This document shows, one piece after another, positions 17,588 through 25,532 of a stretch of DNA of 64,000 bases (within the stretch, counting starts at the first letter, position 1; the number at the start of each line of letters is the position of its first letter). The notes below the pieces were generated by a model that had not been told where the DNA came from, ran no database searches, and saw only the letters and a list, made by a program, of their open reading frames with translations. Both the position numbers and the translations under genes were made by a program. This stretch comes from Acidimicrobiaceae bacterium (GTDB lineage Bacteria; Actinomycetota; Acidimicrobiia; Acidimicrobiales; RAAP-2). The DNA is taken from NCBI GenBank assembly GCA_003164095.1, contig PLRX01000128.1:1-64000 (forward strand). Direction: 5' to 3'.

Positions 17588-19117
17588 ATGACCCCCGCCG
17601 TCCAGCGGTCCTTCGACGATCTCGGCACGCCCCTGAGCCAGGTCACGTTCGTGGTGCTCGACGTCGAGACCACCGGCGGGTCGCCGACATCGGCGTCGCT
17701 CACGGAGGTCGCCGCCGCCCGGTACCGGGGTGGCGAGCTGCTCGCCACGTACCAGACCTTCGTCCGTCCCGACGAGCGCATCCCGCCCTACATCACCGCC
17801 CTGACGGGCATCAGCGACGCCATGGTGGCCGACGCCCCCCGCATCGGCGAGATGCTCCCGTCCTTCCTCGAGTTCCTGGGCGGCGGCGTCGTGGTCGGCC
17901 ACAACGTGCGCTTCGACCTCTCGTTCCTCAATCACGCCCTCGAGTCGACCGGCAGGGACCGCCTCGCCAACGCCACGGTCGACACCCTCGCACTGGCCCG
18001 TCGCCTGGTCCGGGACATGGTGCCGAACTGCAAACTCGGCACACTGGCCGCCACGCTGCGGCTGCCCCATCAGCCCTCCCACCGGGCGCTGACCGACGTC
18101 CTGGCCACCGGCGACCTCCTGCACGCACTACTGGAGCGGGCCGGCACCTTCGGCATCGTCGGGCTCGAGGAGCTCCTCGACCTCCCCCGGATGGTGGGCC
18201 ACCCCCAGGGGGCCAAGCTCAAGCTCACCACCCGGCTCCCCCACCGTCCGGGCGTGTACTGGTTCGCCGATGCCACGGGCGACGTCCTCTACGTCGGCAA
18301 AGCCACCGACCTCCACAGCCGGGTTCGCTCCTACTTCTCGGGCGACACCCGCAACAAGGTCGGCCGACTGCTGCGCCAGATGCACGAAATCCACCACCGG
18401 GTCTGCCCCGGCCCGCTGACCGCCGAGGTGCTCGAGGGGCGGCTGATCCGTGCCTGGGCACCGCCCTTCAACCGCCAGGGCAAGGTGAGGCGCCGGGAAC
18501 CCGGGGCAGCAGCGCGCAACGACGTGCCGTCCGTCCCGCCGCCGAACGGCGCCACCCCTCGCTCGGGCCCGAGACGTCCGGGCCGGCGCCGGCGCACGTG
18601 GACCCCCGAGGACCTGTCCGGCGCCCCGGCCGAACTGCTCGCCCCGTTCGCCGAGCGGGTGGCCGAGCTCTCCCGGATGCAGCGCTACGAGGATGCCGCC
18701 CGCGTGAGGGACGACGCCGAGCGGCTCCGTCACCTCGTGGTCCGCCACCGCTCGGTCGAGTCGCTGCGGCGGTCGGGGTGCCTGGTGCTGCTGATCGAGG
18801 ACGAGGGCACGGTCGAGCTCCACGACGGCCTCCTGGTCGAGCGCGGCACCCTCTTCGACGGTGCACCCGACCGGACGTCGCCGGTCGACGGTGGTGGCCT
18901 CGACGCGGCCTTCGCCGTCACCGCCGACGGTCACGACAACGAGCGACTCATCGTGGCGCAGTGGCTGCGGGCCAACGCCGACAAGGTCCGGGTGGTGGCG
19001 AGCGACGGGCCGGACGGGATGTCCGAACCGGCGGACCGGATCCCGACGTTGGGCGAACTGTGCGCAGCCCTGGCCGCCGGGGTCGGGCCGGTCGCCACCG
19101 ACCAGCAGGCGATCTGA
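17588..19117 (+). CDS. DEDDh exonuclease fused to a UvrC-type GIY-YIG endonuclease
   Basis: A 509-residue fusion. Residues about 20-185 form a DnaQ/epsilon-like 3'-5' exonuclease with VVLDVETTG, VGHNVRFDLSFLN and PSHRALTDVLAT supplying the DEDDh residues. Residues about 215-300 form a GIY-YIG domain (PGVYWFADATGDVLYVGKA, then the Glu of AEVLEGRLIRAWAPPFN). LSRMQRYEDAARVRDDAERL (about 356-376) is a UVR motif as in UvrC/UvrB. The arrangement is known in actinobacteria (Rv2191-type). It likely incises damaged DNA beside or instead of UvrC and trims it. A LexA box overlaps its promoter and the start is leaderless (TACAGT 6 bases upstream). Confidence 0.92.
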   Translation: MTPAVQRSFDDLGTPLSQVTFVVLDVETTGGSPTSASLTEVAAARYRGGELLATYQTFVRPDERIPPYITALTGISDAMVADAPRIGEMLPSFLEFLGGGVVVGHNVRFDLSFLNHALESTGRDRLANATVDTLALARRLVRDMVPNCKLGTLAATLRLPHQPSHRALTDVLATGDLLHALLERAGTFGIVGLEELLDLPRMVGHPQGAKLKLTTRLPHRPGVYWFADATGDVLYVGKATDLHSRVRSYFSGDTRNKVGRLLRQMHEIHHRVCPGPLTAEVLEGRLIRAWAPPFNRQGKVRRREPGAAARNDVPSVPPPNGATPRSGPRRPGRRRRTWTPEDLSGAPAELLAPFAERVAELSRMQRYEDAARVRDDAERLRHLVVRHRSVESLRRSGCLVLLIEDEGTVELHDGLLVERGTLFDGAPDRTSPVDGGGLDAAFAVTADGHDNERLIVAQWLRANADKVRVVASDGPDGMSEPADRIPTLGELCAALAAGVGPVATDQQAI

Positions 19118-19144
19118 TCGGTTCCGACCGGCTCGCCGCCGCCG

Positions 19145-19174
19145 CCGGCCGATGACGAGGACGTCGTCGGCCGG
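19145..19174. terminator. Bidirectional hairpin between convergent genes
   Basis: CCGGCCGATGACG (19145-19157) pairs with CGTCGTCGGCCGG (19162-19174) over 13 bp with one G-T pair and loop AGGA. It lies between the ends of the repair nuclease gene and trpD. Confidence 0.75.
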
Positions 19175-19180
19175 ACCGGC

Positions 19181-20332
19181 TCAGGCGTGCTCGAGAGCCG
19201 AGGCCTCGTTGGTGACGCGGATGAAGTCGTCGAGCACGGCCGCCGCACGGCCCGAGTCGATGAGCTGCGCGGCCAGGTCCAGACCGCCGGCCAGGTCGGG
19301 AGCCTGCCCGATGACCAGCAGGGCGGCTCCGGCGTTGAGGAGCGCGATGTCCCGGTGGGGTGACGCGTCGCCCGCCACGACGCGGCGGATGGCGTCGGCA
19401 TTGACGGTGGCATCGCCGCCGCGGAGGTCGTCGAGCGACGCCCGGGCCAGTCCGAGATCGGACGGGTCGATGCGGTAGACGTCGACGGACACGCTTCCGT
19501 CGCCGGCCGGATCCGACCCGTCGGGGGTCCGGATGAGCTCGTGGATGGTCGACGGCCCGGTGGTGGACAGCTCGTCGAGCCCGTCGTCACCGTGGACGAC
19601 CATGGCCCGACGGGTCCCGTTGGCGGCCAGCACCCCGAGCATCTTGTCGGCCATCGCCGGGTCGGACACCCCGATCACCTGGAACTTCGCCCGCGCCGGG
19701 TTGGCGAGAGGCCCGAGGAAGTTGAACACCGTGGGGATGCCCAGTTCCCGGCGGACCGGGCCGGCGAAGCGCATGGCCGGGTGGTAACGGGGGGCGAAGC
19801 AGAACCCCAGCCCCACCTCGTCGATGGAACGGGTCACGCCCTCGGGACCGAGGTCCGCCACCGCACCGAGTGCCTCGAGCACGTCCGCCGCACCCACCGC
19901 CGACGATGACGCACGGCCGCCGTGCTTGCACACCTTCGCACCCGACGCGGCCACCACCAGCGAGGCGATGGTCGACACGTTGATCGAGCGCAGCCGGTCA
20001 CCGCCGGTGCCGCAGGTGTCGACGACGTCGGTGCCGGGGGGCAGCGGCAGCGGGACGGCGTGGGCGGTCATGGCGCGGACGAAGCCCGTCATTTCCGCGA
20101 CGGACTCGCCCTTGGACCGCAGGGCCACGGCCAGTCCGGCGATCTGGGCCGGCGTGGCTTCGCCCGACAGGACCTGACCGAAGACGGCCTCCGCCTCGCC
20201 GTCCGACAGCGACGCTCCGTCCAGCAACCGGGTCAGCACCCCGGGCCAGGCGCCGAGGGCGTCGAAGGAGCCCGGAACCGGCGAGGGAGTCCCCGCCTCA
20301 GACGTGCCCGCCGCCACCGGGCTCAGTCCCAC
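19181..20332 (-). CDS. trpD: Anthranilate phosphoribosyltransferase
   Basis: From GTG 20332 the protein has 383 residues, about 40 more than usual because of a Pro/Ser-rich N-terminus. The PRPP loop DTCGTGGDRLRSINVST, the KHGGRASSS segment and the anthranilate-site region (RYHPAMRFAGPVRRELGIPT) are complete. The enzyme transfers phosphoribose from PRPP to anthranilate in tryptophan synthesis. No other trp gene is near, a common arrangement in actinobacteria. The GTG lies 10 bases inside the end of the acyl-CoA dehydrogenase gene, so the two are coupled. The frame stays open upstream but there it shadows that gene. Confidence 0.92.
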   Translation of the reverse strand: MGLSPVAAGTSEAGTPSPVPGSFDALGAWPGVLTRLLDGASLSDGEAEAVFGQVLSGEATPAQIAGLAVALRSKGESVAEMTGFVRAMTAHAVPLPLPPGTDVVDTCGTGGDRLRSINVSTIASLVVAASGAKVCKHGGRASSSAVGAADVLEALGAVADLGPEGVTRSIDEVGLGFCFAPRYHPAMRFAGPVRRELGIPTVFNFLGPLANPARAKFQVIGVSDPAMADKMLGVLAANGTRRAMVVHGDDGLDELSTTGPSTIHELIRTPDGSDPAGDGSVSVDVYRIDPSDLGLARASLDDLRGGDATVNADAIRRVVAGDASPHRDIALLNAGAALLVIGQAPDLAGGLDLAAQLIDSGRAAAVLDDFIRVTNEASALEHA

Positions 20333-21504
20333 CACAGGTCGTGGTTGAGCACGCCCCGACCGATGAGTCCGAGCTGCACCTGGGACGTGCCCTCCACGAT
20401 CGTCAGCTGGCGGGCGTCGCGGTACCAGAGCTCGGTCGGATGGTCCTCCATGTAGCCCGCCGCGCCGAGCAGCTGGACGGCCAGGCCCGAGGCCCGCACC
20501 GCCAGCTCGGTGGCGTGGTACTTGGCCATCGACAGGTAGGGGACGTACTCCTTGGTGAACTTGCCCTGGTCGGCCAGCCATGCCGAGCGGTAGGTGAGCA
20601 GCCGGGCGGCCTCGATGTCGACGGCCACCTTGGCGATCTCCCACTGGATGCCCTGGAAGTCGGCGATGGTGTGGCCGAAGGCCTGGCGCTGCTGGACGTA
20701 CTCGGTGGCGTACATGAGAGCCCCCTCGGCCAGGCCGATGCCGCGTGCGGCCACGATCGGTCGCATGGCGTTGAGGCCGAGCATGGCCAGGCGGAACCCG
20801 CCCACCTCGCCGATCACGTTCTCCTTGGGAACGTGGACCTGGTCGAGCAGGAGCTCACCCGTGTCGACGCCCCGCACGCCCATCTTGCGGTCGGTGGTGC
20901 CGACCGACACCCCGTCCCACGACCGTTCCACGATGAAGCCGGTGATCGAGTCGTGGGCCCGGGACGACGGGTCGCCGGTCTTGGCGAACACCGTGTACCA
21001 GTCGGCCTGGACCACGCCGGACATCCAGCACTTGGTGCCGCTGAGGACCCAGTCGCCGTCGTGGCCCGGCCGCTCATCGGGGACGGCACGGGTGCGCATG
21101 CCGGCCACGTCGCTGCCGGCCTGGGACTCGGACAACCCGAAGCCGCAGCGCAGTTCACCCGTGGCGATCCCGGGCAGGTAGCGCTGCTTCTGCTCGTCGT
21201 TGCCGGCGATGAGGATCGGTCCGGTCGGCAACCGGGTCAGCAGCAGCATCAGCGCCGCCGTGTTCGAGTACTTGGCCACCTCCTCGATGGCGATCGTGAG
21301 GCCGAGGATGCCGGCCCCCGAACCGCCGAGCTCGGTCGGCAGGCACAGGCCGAGCAGGTCGGCGTCCCGGAAGGCGTCGAAGATGTCCTGGGGGTAGTCG
21401 CCGGTCGAGTCGATCTCCCGCGCGCGGGGCTTGATCTTGTCCTGGGCGAGTCGTCGGACGGTCTCCTGGAGGGCGGCGAGTTCGGGCGAGAGGTCGAAGT
21501 CCAC
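20323..21504 (-). CDS. Acyl-CoA dehydrogenase
   Basis: A 393-residue flavoenzyme with the three domains of the family: N-terminal helices (DLSPELAALQETVRRLA), the middle beta domain (GFGLSESQAGSDVAGM), and C-terminal helices ending VEGTSQVQLGLIGRG, where the Glu of VEGT is the expected catalytic base. It oxidises an acyl-CoA to the 2-enoyl-CoA with FAD and passes electrons to ETF. The chain length cannot be read from the sequence. The start is GTG, 8 bases after the minus-strand box TAGCCT. It overlaps trpD by 10 bases. Confidence 0.92.
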   Translation of the reverse strand: MDFDLSPELAALQETVRRLAQDKIKPRAREIDSTGDYPQDIFDAFRDADLLGLCLPTELGGSGAGILGLTIAIEEVAKYSNTAALMLLLTRLPTGPILIAGNDEQKQRYLPGIATGELRCGFGLSESQAGSDVAGMRTRAVPDERPGHDGDWVLSGTKCWMSGVVQADWYTVFAKTGDPSSRAHDSITGFIVERSWDGVSVGTTDRKMGVRGVDTGELLLDQVHVPKENVIGEVGGFRLAMLGLNAMRPIVAARGIGLAEGALMYATEYVQQRQAFGHTIADFQGIQWEIAKVAVDIEAARLLTYRSAWLADQGKFTKEYVPYLSMAKYHATELAVRASGLAVQLLGAAGYMEDHPTELWYRDARQLTIVEGTSQVQLGLIGRGVLNHDLWWD

Positions 21505-21558
21505 GGAGGTCGAGGCTACCCGAGGGGAGGTGCGGGCCCTGTCTCGGAGTGCAGTGAG

Positions 21559-23109
21559 TCAGGCCTCGAGCACCGGAGGCCCGTCGCAGCTGGCGTACCG
21601 GCTCCCGTCCGGGCCGGGCCAGCCCCGCCCGGCGAACCGCTCGGCCCAGTCGCCCCGGCCGGTGGCCCGCAGGCGGTCCAGGTACCAGGCCACGTCGATC
21701 CGGCTGTGCCACGGCCCGCCGCCGGTCAGCACCGACCACAGCGGGTCGGTCCCGTGGTGGGAGCGGGCCAGCGCGTCACTCGACCAGTCGGCCAGCACGG
21801 CGAGCGCGTGCTCGACCGCCTCGGGGCGCTCGGCTGCCCGGTCGTGCTGCTCGTAGGGATCGGCCTCCACGTCGAACAGCAGGACGTCGGGGAAGCCGTG
21901 GAAGGCGTCGTGGTAGGTGCGGATGCACAACCAGCGGTCGAACCGGACCGAGCGCTGGGCCGTCCACGCCCCGTGGGACAGGACCAGGTGGTCCCGTCCG
22001 GTCGTTTCGTCCCTTCCGACCGTGTCATTGCGTGCGGCAGGCCCGCCACCGCGCAGGTGGTCGGCGAAGGAACGGCCGTCCCACCGACCGGGCACGTCGC
22101 CGCCGGCCAGGTCGACCAGGGTCGCCCACACGTCGAACTGGTAGTGAAGGCCGGTGTCGACGGTGCCCGGCACCAGGTCGGCGCCTGGCCAGGCGAGGAC
22201 CGCCGGGACCCGGGTGGTGACCTCGTCGGCGGTCTGGTGGTCGCAGTAGATGCCGAGCTCACCGAGGTTCTCGCCGTGGTCGGACGAGACCAGCACGGCG
22301 GTCTCCTCCGTCAGGCCGAGGTCGTCGAGGGTCCCGAGGAGCCGGCCGACCTGGTCGTCGGCGTAGCGCACCCCGGTGTCGTAGCCGTCGTAGATCCGCC
22401 GCACGTCGTCCATCGACGCCGCCTGCAGCGGCTGGCGCGGCCAACGGTCCCACACGTCGCGTGGCCCGAAGCCGGCCAGCTCCTGGGCGGAGTGGGGCCC
22501 GGGGAGCAGCCAGTGGGCCGCACGGACGTCCTCAGTCAACCAGTCCGGCAGTGGCTGCCCGTCGAACGGGTCGCCGAAGGAGGCCGGCGTCCGGTAGGGG
22601 GTGTGGGGGTCCCACAGGTGGACGTGCAGGAACCAGTCGTCGTGCGCGCCTCTGCGGGTCAACCAGTCCTGGGCCATCGTCACCACCTGGTCGGCGGTCT
22701 CGAGCCCCCGGGTGCCGAGGTTCATGCACTCGTTGAACCCGGCGTCGAAGTGGTAGGCGCTGTGCCGCTCGGCGAAGGTACTGATCGACGCCGTCCACAT
22801 CCCGAGGTCGCGCAGGGGGGCCATCCAGCCGTGGGTGGCGGCCTGGGTCCGGAAGCCGCGCCGCGCGCCCTCCGGCTCGGGGTCGGTGGCAGGCCCGCCG
22901 TGGTTGACCGCCCCACTGCGGATGCCGAACTGCCCGGTCGACAGTGCCGTGCGCGACGGCAGGCACGGGGTGTCCGACGCGTGCACCCCGGTGAACCGGA
23001 CGCCCCGGGCGGCGAGCGAGTCGATGACCGGGCTGGTCGGCCGCCGGTAGCCGTAGCAACCGAGATGGTCGGGGCGCAGCGTGTCGATGTCGACGTAGAT
23101 CAGGCGCAC
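21559..23109 (-). CDS. Sulfatase with canonical formylglycine motif
   Basis: A 516-residue alkaline-phosphatase-superfamily enzyme. DIDTLRPDH gives the first metal Asp, and TPCLPSRTAL has Cys49 in the C-x-P-S-R motif that is turned into formylglycine; SSDHGENLGE gives the other metal ligands. No signal peptide is seen, so it is cytoplasmic or exported in an unusual way. It should hydrolyse a sulfate ester, or a phosphonate or phosphodiester. GTG 23109 starts it, 52 bases after the polysaccharide synthase gene on the same strand, which suggests that the substrate is linked to that polymer. It is a paralogue of the sulfatase-HlyD fusion at 25533-28577, whose residue 49 is Thr. Confidence 0.88.
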   Translation of the reverse strand: MRLIYVDIDTLRPDHLGCYGYRRPTSPVIDSLAARGVRFTGVHASDTPCLPSRTALSTGQFGIRSGAVNHGGPATDPEPEGARRGFRTQAATHGWMAPLRDLGMWTASISTFAERHSAYHFDAGFNECMNLGTRGLETADQVVTMAQDWLTRRGAHDDWFLHVHLWDPHTPYRTPASFGDPFDGQPLPDWLTEDVRAAHWLLPGPHSAQELAGFGPRDVWDRWPRQPLQAASMDDVRRIYDGYDTGVRYADDQVGRLLGTLDDLGLTEETAVLVSSDHGENLGELGIYCDHQTADEVTTRVPAVLAWPGADLVPGTVDTGLHYQFDVWATLVDLAGGDVPGRWDGRSFADHLRGGGPAARNDTVGRDETTGRDHLVLSHGAWTAQRSVRFDRWLCIRTYHDAFHGFPDVLLFDVEADPYEQHDRAAERPEAVEHALAVLADWSSDALARSHHGTDPLWSVLTGGGPWHSRIDVAWYLDRLRATGRGDWAERFAGRGWPGPDGSRYASCDGPPVLEA

Positions 23110-23161
23110 CGGATGACCCCCGTTGCCCGGTGCCCGTCGCCGACGTCGCTCGGGTCCGCGC

Positions 23162-25111
23162 TCAGTGGATGACCGCCTGGGTGATGACGACCGGTCGCGT
23201 GCCGTGGACCCCGAGGGGCCGGCCGGGCATGCTCAGCCACGCCTCGGTGGCGAACACCATCAGGAACTCGTGCCAGATCGGCCACAACACGACCCACCCT
23301 AGGTGGCGGCCCTGGCGGAAGCCGAGGGTCAGCACGGCCTGGAGCGCCACGAAGACGATCTCGGCCAGGACGTAGCCGCCGAGGAAGATGAGGATGACGT
23401 TGCGGTCGGTGCCCTGGAAGGCGGCGGTGAGCAGCAGGTAGAGGGGCAGCAGGAGGCGGGCCGGGGCGAAGGCCGACTTGACGAACTGCTGGGTCTGGTT
23501 GAACCACACCTTCGGGGTGGCGACGCCGGCCCGGTAGGGGCCGTGGCGGGCCTGGTTGTGGTGGACGGCCCGGCCCCAGCGCACCCGCTGTTCGCGGATC
23601 TCGGCATACGTGGGCGGGACGTCCTCGTAGACGATGATCTCGGTGTCCATCCAACTGCGGTAGCCGAGGCGGCTGGCCCGGAGTGTGAAGTCGCCGTCCT
23701 CGCCGTTCATCCCGACGGTGAACCCGCCCAGCTCCATGGCGATGCTCCGCCGGAACGCGGTGAACACGCCCGGAACGACGTTGACACCGTCCACGGTCTG
23801 GATGGTGAGGTGGTTCAGCCCGAACTGCTTCAGCTCCTCGAACAGCCGCAGGTACGGGAAGACCGTGCGCTGCCGGGCGGCCCGGGGGAAGCACATCGGC
23901 TCGACCAGTCCGATCACGGGGTCCTCGAACCACCGGGGCGTGTAGTGCAGCGACCACTCGCCGACGATGGTGTCGGCATCGATGCGCACGATGAGATCGG
24001 CCCGGGTGAGGGCGAGTGCGGCGTTGAGGGACTCGGACTTGCCGCCGTGGCGGCCGTCGTGGACCTCGCCGGTGGCATGGGTGAACGCGGCCATCGTGGC
24101 CAGCGCCACCTCGCGCGTGCCGTCGGTCGACCCGTCGTTCATGAGGATCACCCGGACCGGGCCCGCGTACCTCGACGCCGCGGTGTCGATGGCGAGGAGG
24201 GTGTCCACGATCACCTCCTCCTCGTTGTACGCGGGGATGATGACGTCGATCGGCGGCTGCACCGCGGCGACGGGCGGGTCGGGCCGGACGGTGACGCCGT
24301 TGACGAGGGCCAGCAGCATGCTGCGGATCACGAACGACCCTTCGGCGAACGGCACCGGCAGTACCAGGGACAGTGCCGGTCGCAGCGCCGGATTCGCCAG
24401 GTGGAAGATCAGCAGGAGCCCGGCCATGCAGATGGCCATGGCGGCCACGGTCACCCCGATGAGTGTTGCGGCGTCCGAGGCCCGGGGCCGCTTGGCGAAG
24501 GGCACCGCGCTCGGCCCCGGCAGCGCGTAGTTGAGGTACTGGGTGCGGGTCATGGCCAGGATGGCCAGGCCGACGGCGACGAAGTTGCCGAGCAGGGTCG
24601 TCGGCGCGATCGGCACGCCGAGCAGCACCTCCACCACCACCAGGGTGGCATCCAGGAACGCCATCACGAAGAGGTAGACCGCCGCCTGGAACGCCACCAG
24701 CAGCCGGCGCACCAGGTTTCCCCGGCCGACGACGGCCAGACACACGATGGTGCCGGCGGTCAGGAACCGCAGGCCGAGCGTGAACCCGGCCAGGTAGCCG
24801 GACACCTCGGCGGGCGAGCGCACGACCGCGCCGCAGATCCGGGCGACGAGGTCGGCGTAGACCGTGTCGGGGTCCCAGCTCCCCCGCAGCCCGTGGTAGC
24901 CGACCATCAGCACCAGGAACAGCGCGCCGAAGGCCGGGACCCGCCAGTACGACGGGAGCTTGGGCTTCGGGAGGAGGACCAGGGCCAGGCCGTCCCCCTG
25001 GTCGTCCGGGTACCGCGTGACGAGCGGGTAGGCGAGGAACGTCAGCAGCACGGCATCAGCGGTGAGTAGGAGCAGGAACGGTCGGAGGCCGGCGAGGAGA
25101 TCGAGGTGCAT
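23162..25111 (-). CDS. Membrane-bound family 2 glycosyltransferase (polysaccharide synthase-like)
   Basis: A 649-residue protein. About seven N-terminal membrane segments precede a cytoplasmic GT2 domain (about residues 285-510) with VIIPAYNEEE, the DxD motif VRIDADT, GEDGDFT, and QRVRWGR (the QxxRW acceptor motif of processive synthases); three or more membrane segments follow. This matches processive beta-glycan synthases such as poly-GlcNAc or cellulose-like synthases. The sulfatase is downstream on the same strand, and the sulfatase-HlyD fusion is divergent, so a sulfated or phospho-modified exopolysaccharide is a reasonable inference. No ribosome binding site is visible; 15-bp repeats lie just upstream. 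Confidence 0.88.
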   Translation of the reverse strand: MHLDLLAGLRPFLLLLTADAVLLTFLAYPLVTRYPDDQGDGLALVLLPKPKLPSYWRVPAFGALFLVLMVGYHGLRGSWDPDTVYADLVARICGAVVRSPAEVSGYLAGFTLGLRFLTAGTIVCLAVVGRGNLVRRLLVAFQAAVYLFVMAFLDATLVVVEVLLGVPIAPTTLLGNFVAVGLAILAMTRTQYLNYALPGPSAVPFAKRPRASDAATLIGVTVAAMAICMAGLLLIFHLANPALRPALSLVLPVPFAEGSFVIRSMLLALVNGVTVRPDPPVAAVQPPIDVIIPAYNEEEVIVDTLLAIDTAASRYAGPVRVILMNDGSTDGTREVALATMAAFTHATGEVHDGRHGGKSESLNAALALTRADLIVRIDADTIVGEWSLHYTPRWFEDPVIGLVEPMCFPRAARQRTVFPYLRLFEELKQFGLNHLTIQTVDGVNVVPGVFTAFRRSIAMELGGFTVGMNGEDGDFTLRASRLGYRSWMDTEIIVYEDVPPTYAEIREQRVRWGRAVHHNQARHGPYRAGVATPKVWFNQTQQFVKSAFAPARLLLPLYLLLTAAFQGTDRNVILIFLGGYVLAEIVFVALQAVLTLGFRQGRHLGWVVLWPIWHEFLMVFATEAWLSMPGRPLGVHGTRPVVITQAVIH

Positions 25112-25138
25112 CGGTGGTGTGGTCGCCCCTGTCGTTCG

Positions 25139-25198
25139 CGTGGTGCTGCGTCGTGAGGCGCTGCGTCGCGTGGTGCTGCGTTATGAGGTGCTGCGTCG
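25139..25198. repeat. Four 15-bp tandem repeats upstream of the synthase
   Basis: Units CGTGGTGCTGCGTCG, TGAGGCGCTGCGTCG, CGTGGTGCTGCGTTA and TGAGGTGCTGCGTCG; units 1 and 3, and 2 and 4, are more alike, so it is also a 30-bp repeat. It starts 28 bases before the synthase ATG. Confidence 0.75.
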
Positions 25199-25269
25199 TG
25201 AGGCCTCGGGGTCGACCGGCTCCGGTCCGGCCTCTATCCCCCACCCGGTCCCAGACTACTCCATAATGT

Positions 25270-25301
25270 CACTCTGAGTGAAGCCTCGTGCACAATGAGT
25301 G
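25270..25301. promoter_or_regulatory. Pair of CACT-N3-AGTG operators, 21 bp apart
   Basis: CACTCTGAGTG (25270-25280; within the 13-bp palindrome TCACTCTGAGTGA) and CACAATGAGTG (25291-25301). The start-to-start spacing of 21 bp is two helical turns. The same kind of pair with the same spacing lies upstream of the RCC1-repeat gene (32873-32904), and both first sites are preceded by ATGT (ATGTCACT). A shared dimeric regulator is inferred. Confidence 0.6.
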
Positions 25302-25488
25302 GCCTTTGAGTACGCTAACCGGTGGGGCAGGGTGCGTTGCCGGCGGTCTCCGTCCGTGGGCGCTCCTGCAGAGCGAAGGGCAGGAGCACATGGAGCACGT
25401 GCTGGAATCAGGCCGACCCGGTCGCGGGGTCGGGCCGGTGCCGGGCGGCGCGTCCCGGGAGCCGGAAGCGGTCCGGGTGGCCGCAATG

Positions 25489-25524
25489 TACGGGACGACC
25501 GGAACGTACGGGACGACCGGAACG
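25489..25524. repeat. Two perfect 18-bp tandem repeats
   Basis: TACGGGACGACCGGAACG occurs twice head to tail and ends 8 bases before the chosen ATG of the sulfatase-HlyD gene. It supplies the GGAACGG that could serve as a weak ribosome binding site. Confidence 0.75.
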
Positions 25525-25532
25525 GAATGGTC

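Larger units (their letters stand above)
25112..25532. other. Divergent control region between the synthase and the sulfatase-HlyD gene
   Basis: 420 bases without a gene. It holds 15-bp tandem repeats next to the synthase start, a CATAAT box, two CACT-N3-AGTG-type operators spaced 21 bp, about 190 bases of GC-rich leader, and two perfect 18-bp repeats just before the fusion gene. The frame of the fusion gene is open back to 25299 but that part lacks domain similarity and includes the repeats. Confidence 0.55.

Noticed and set aside
20341..23172. A 943-codon plus-strand frame opposite the acyl-CoA dehydrogenase and sulfatase genes
   Set aside because: His/Gly/Val/Arg-rich shadow with no recognisable motif; the minus-strand genes are complete.
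25299..25532. N-terminal extension of the sulfatase-HlyD gene by 78 codons
   Set aside because: The paralogous sulfatase aligns from residue 1 with the start at 25533, and the extension consists of repeats and Arg-rich filler.
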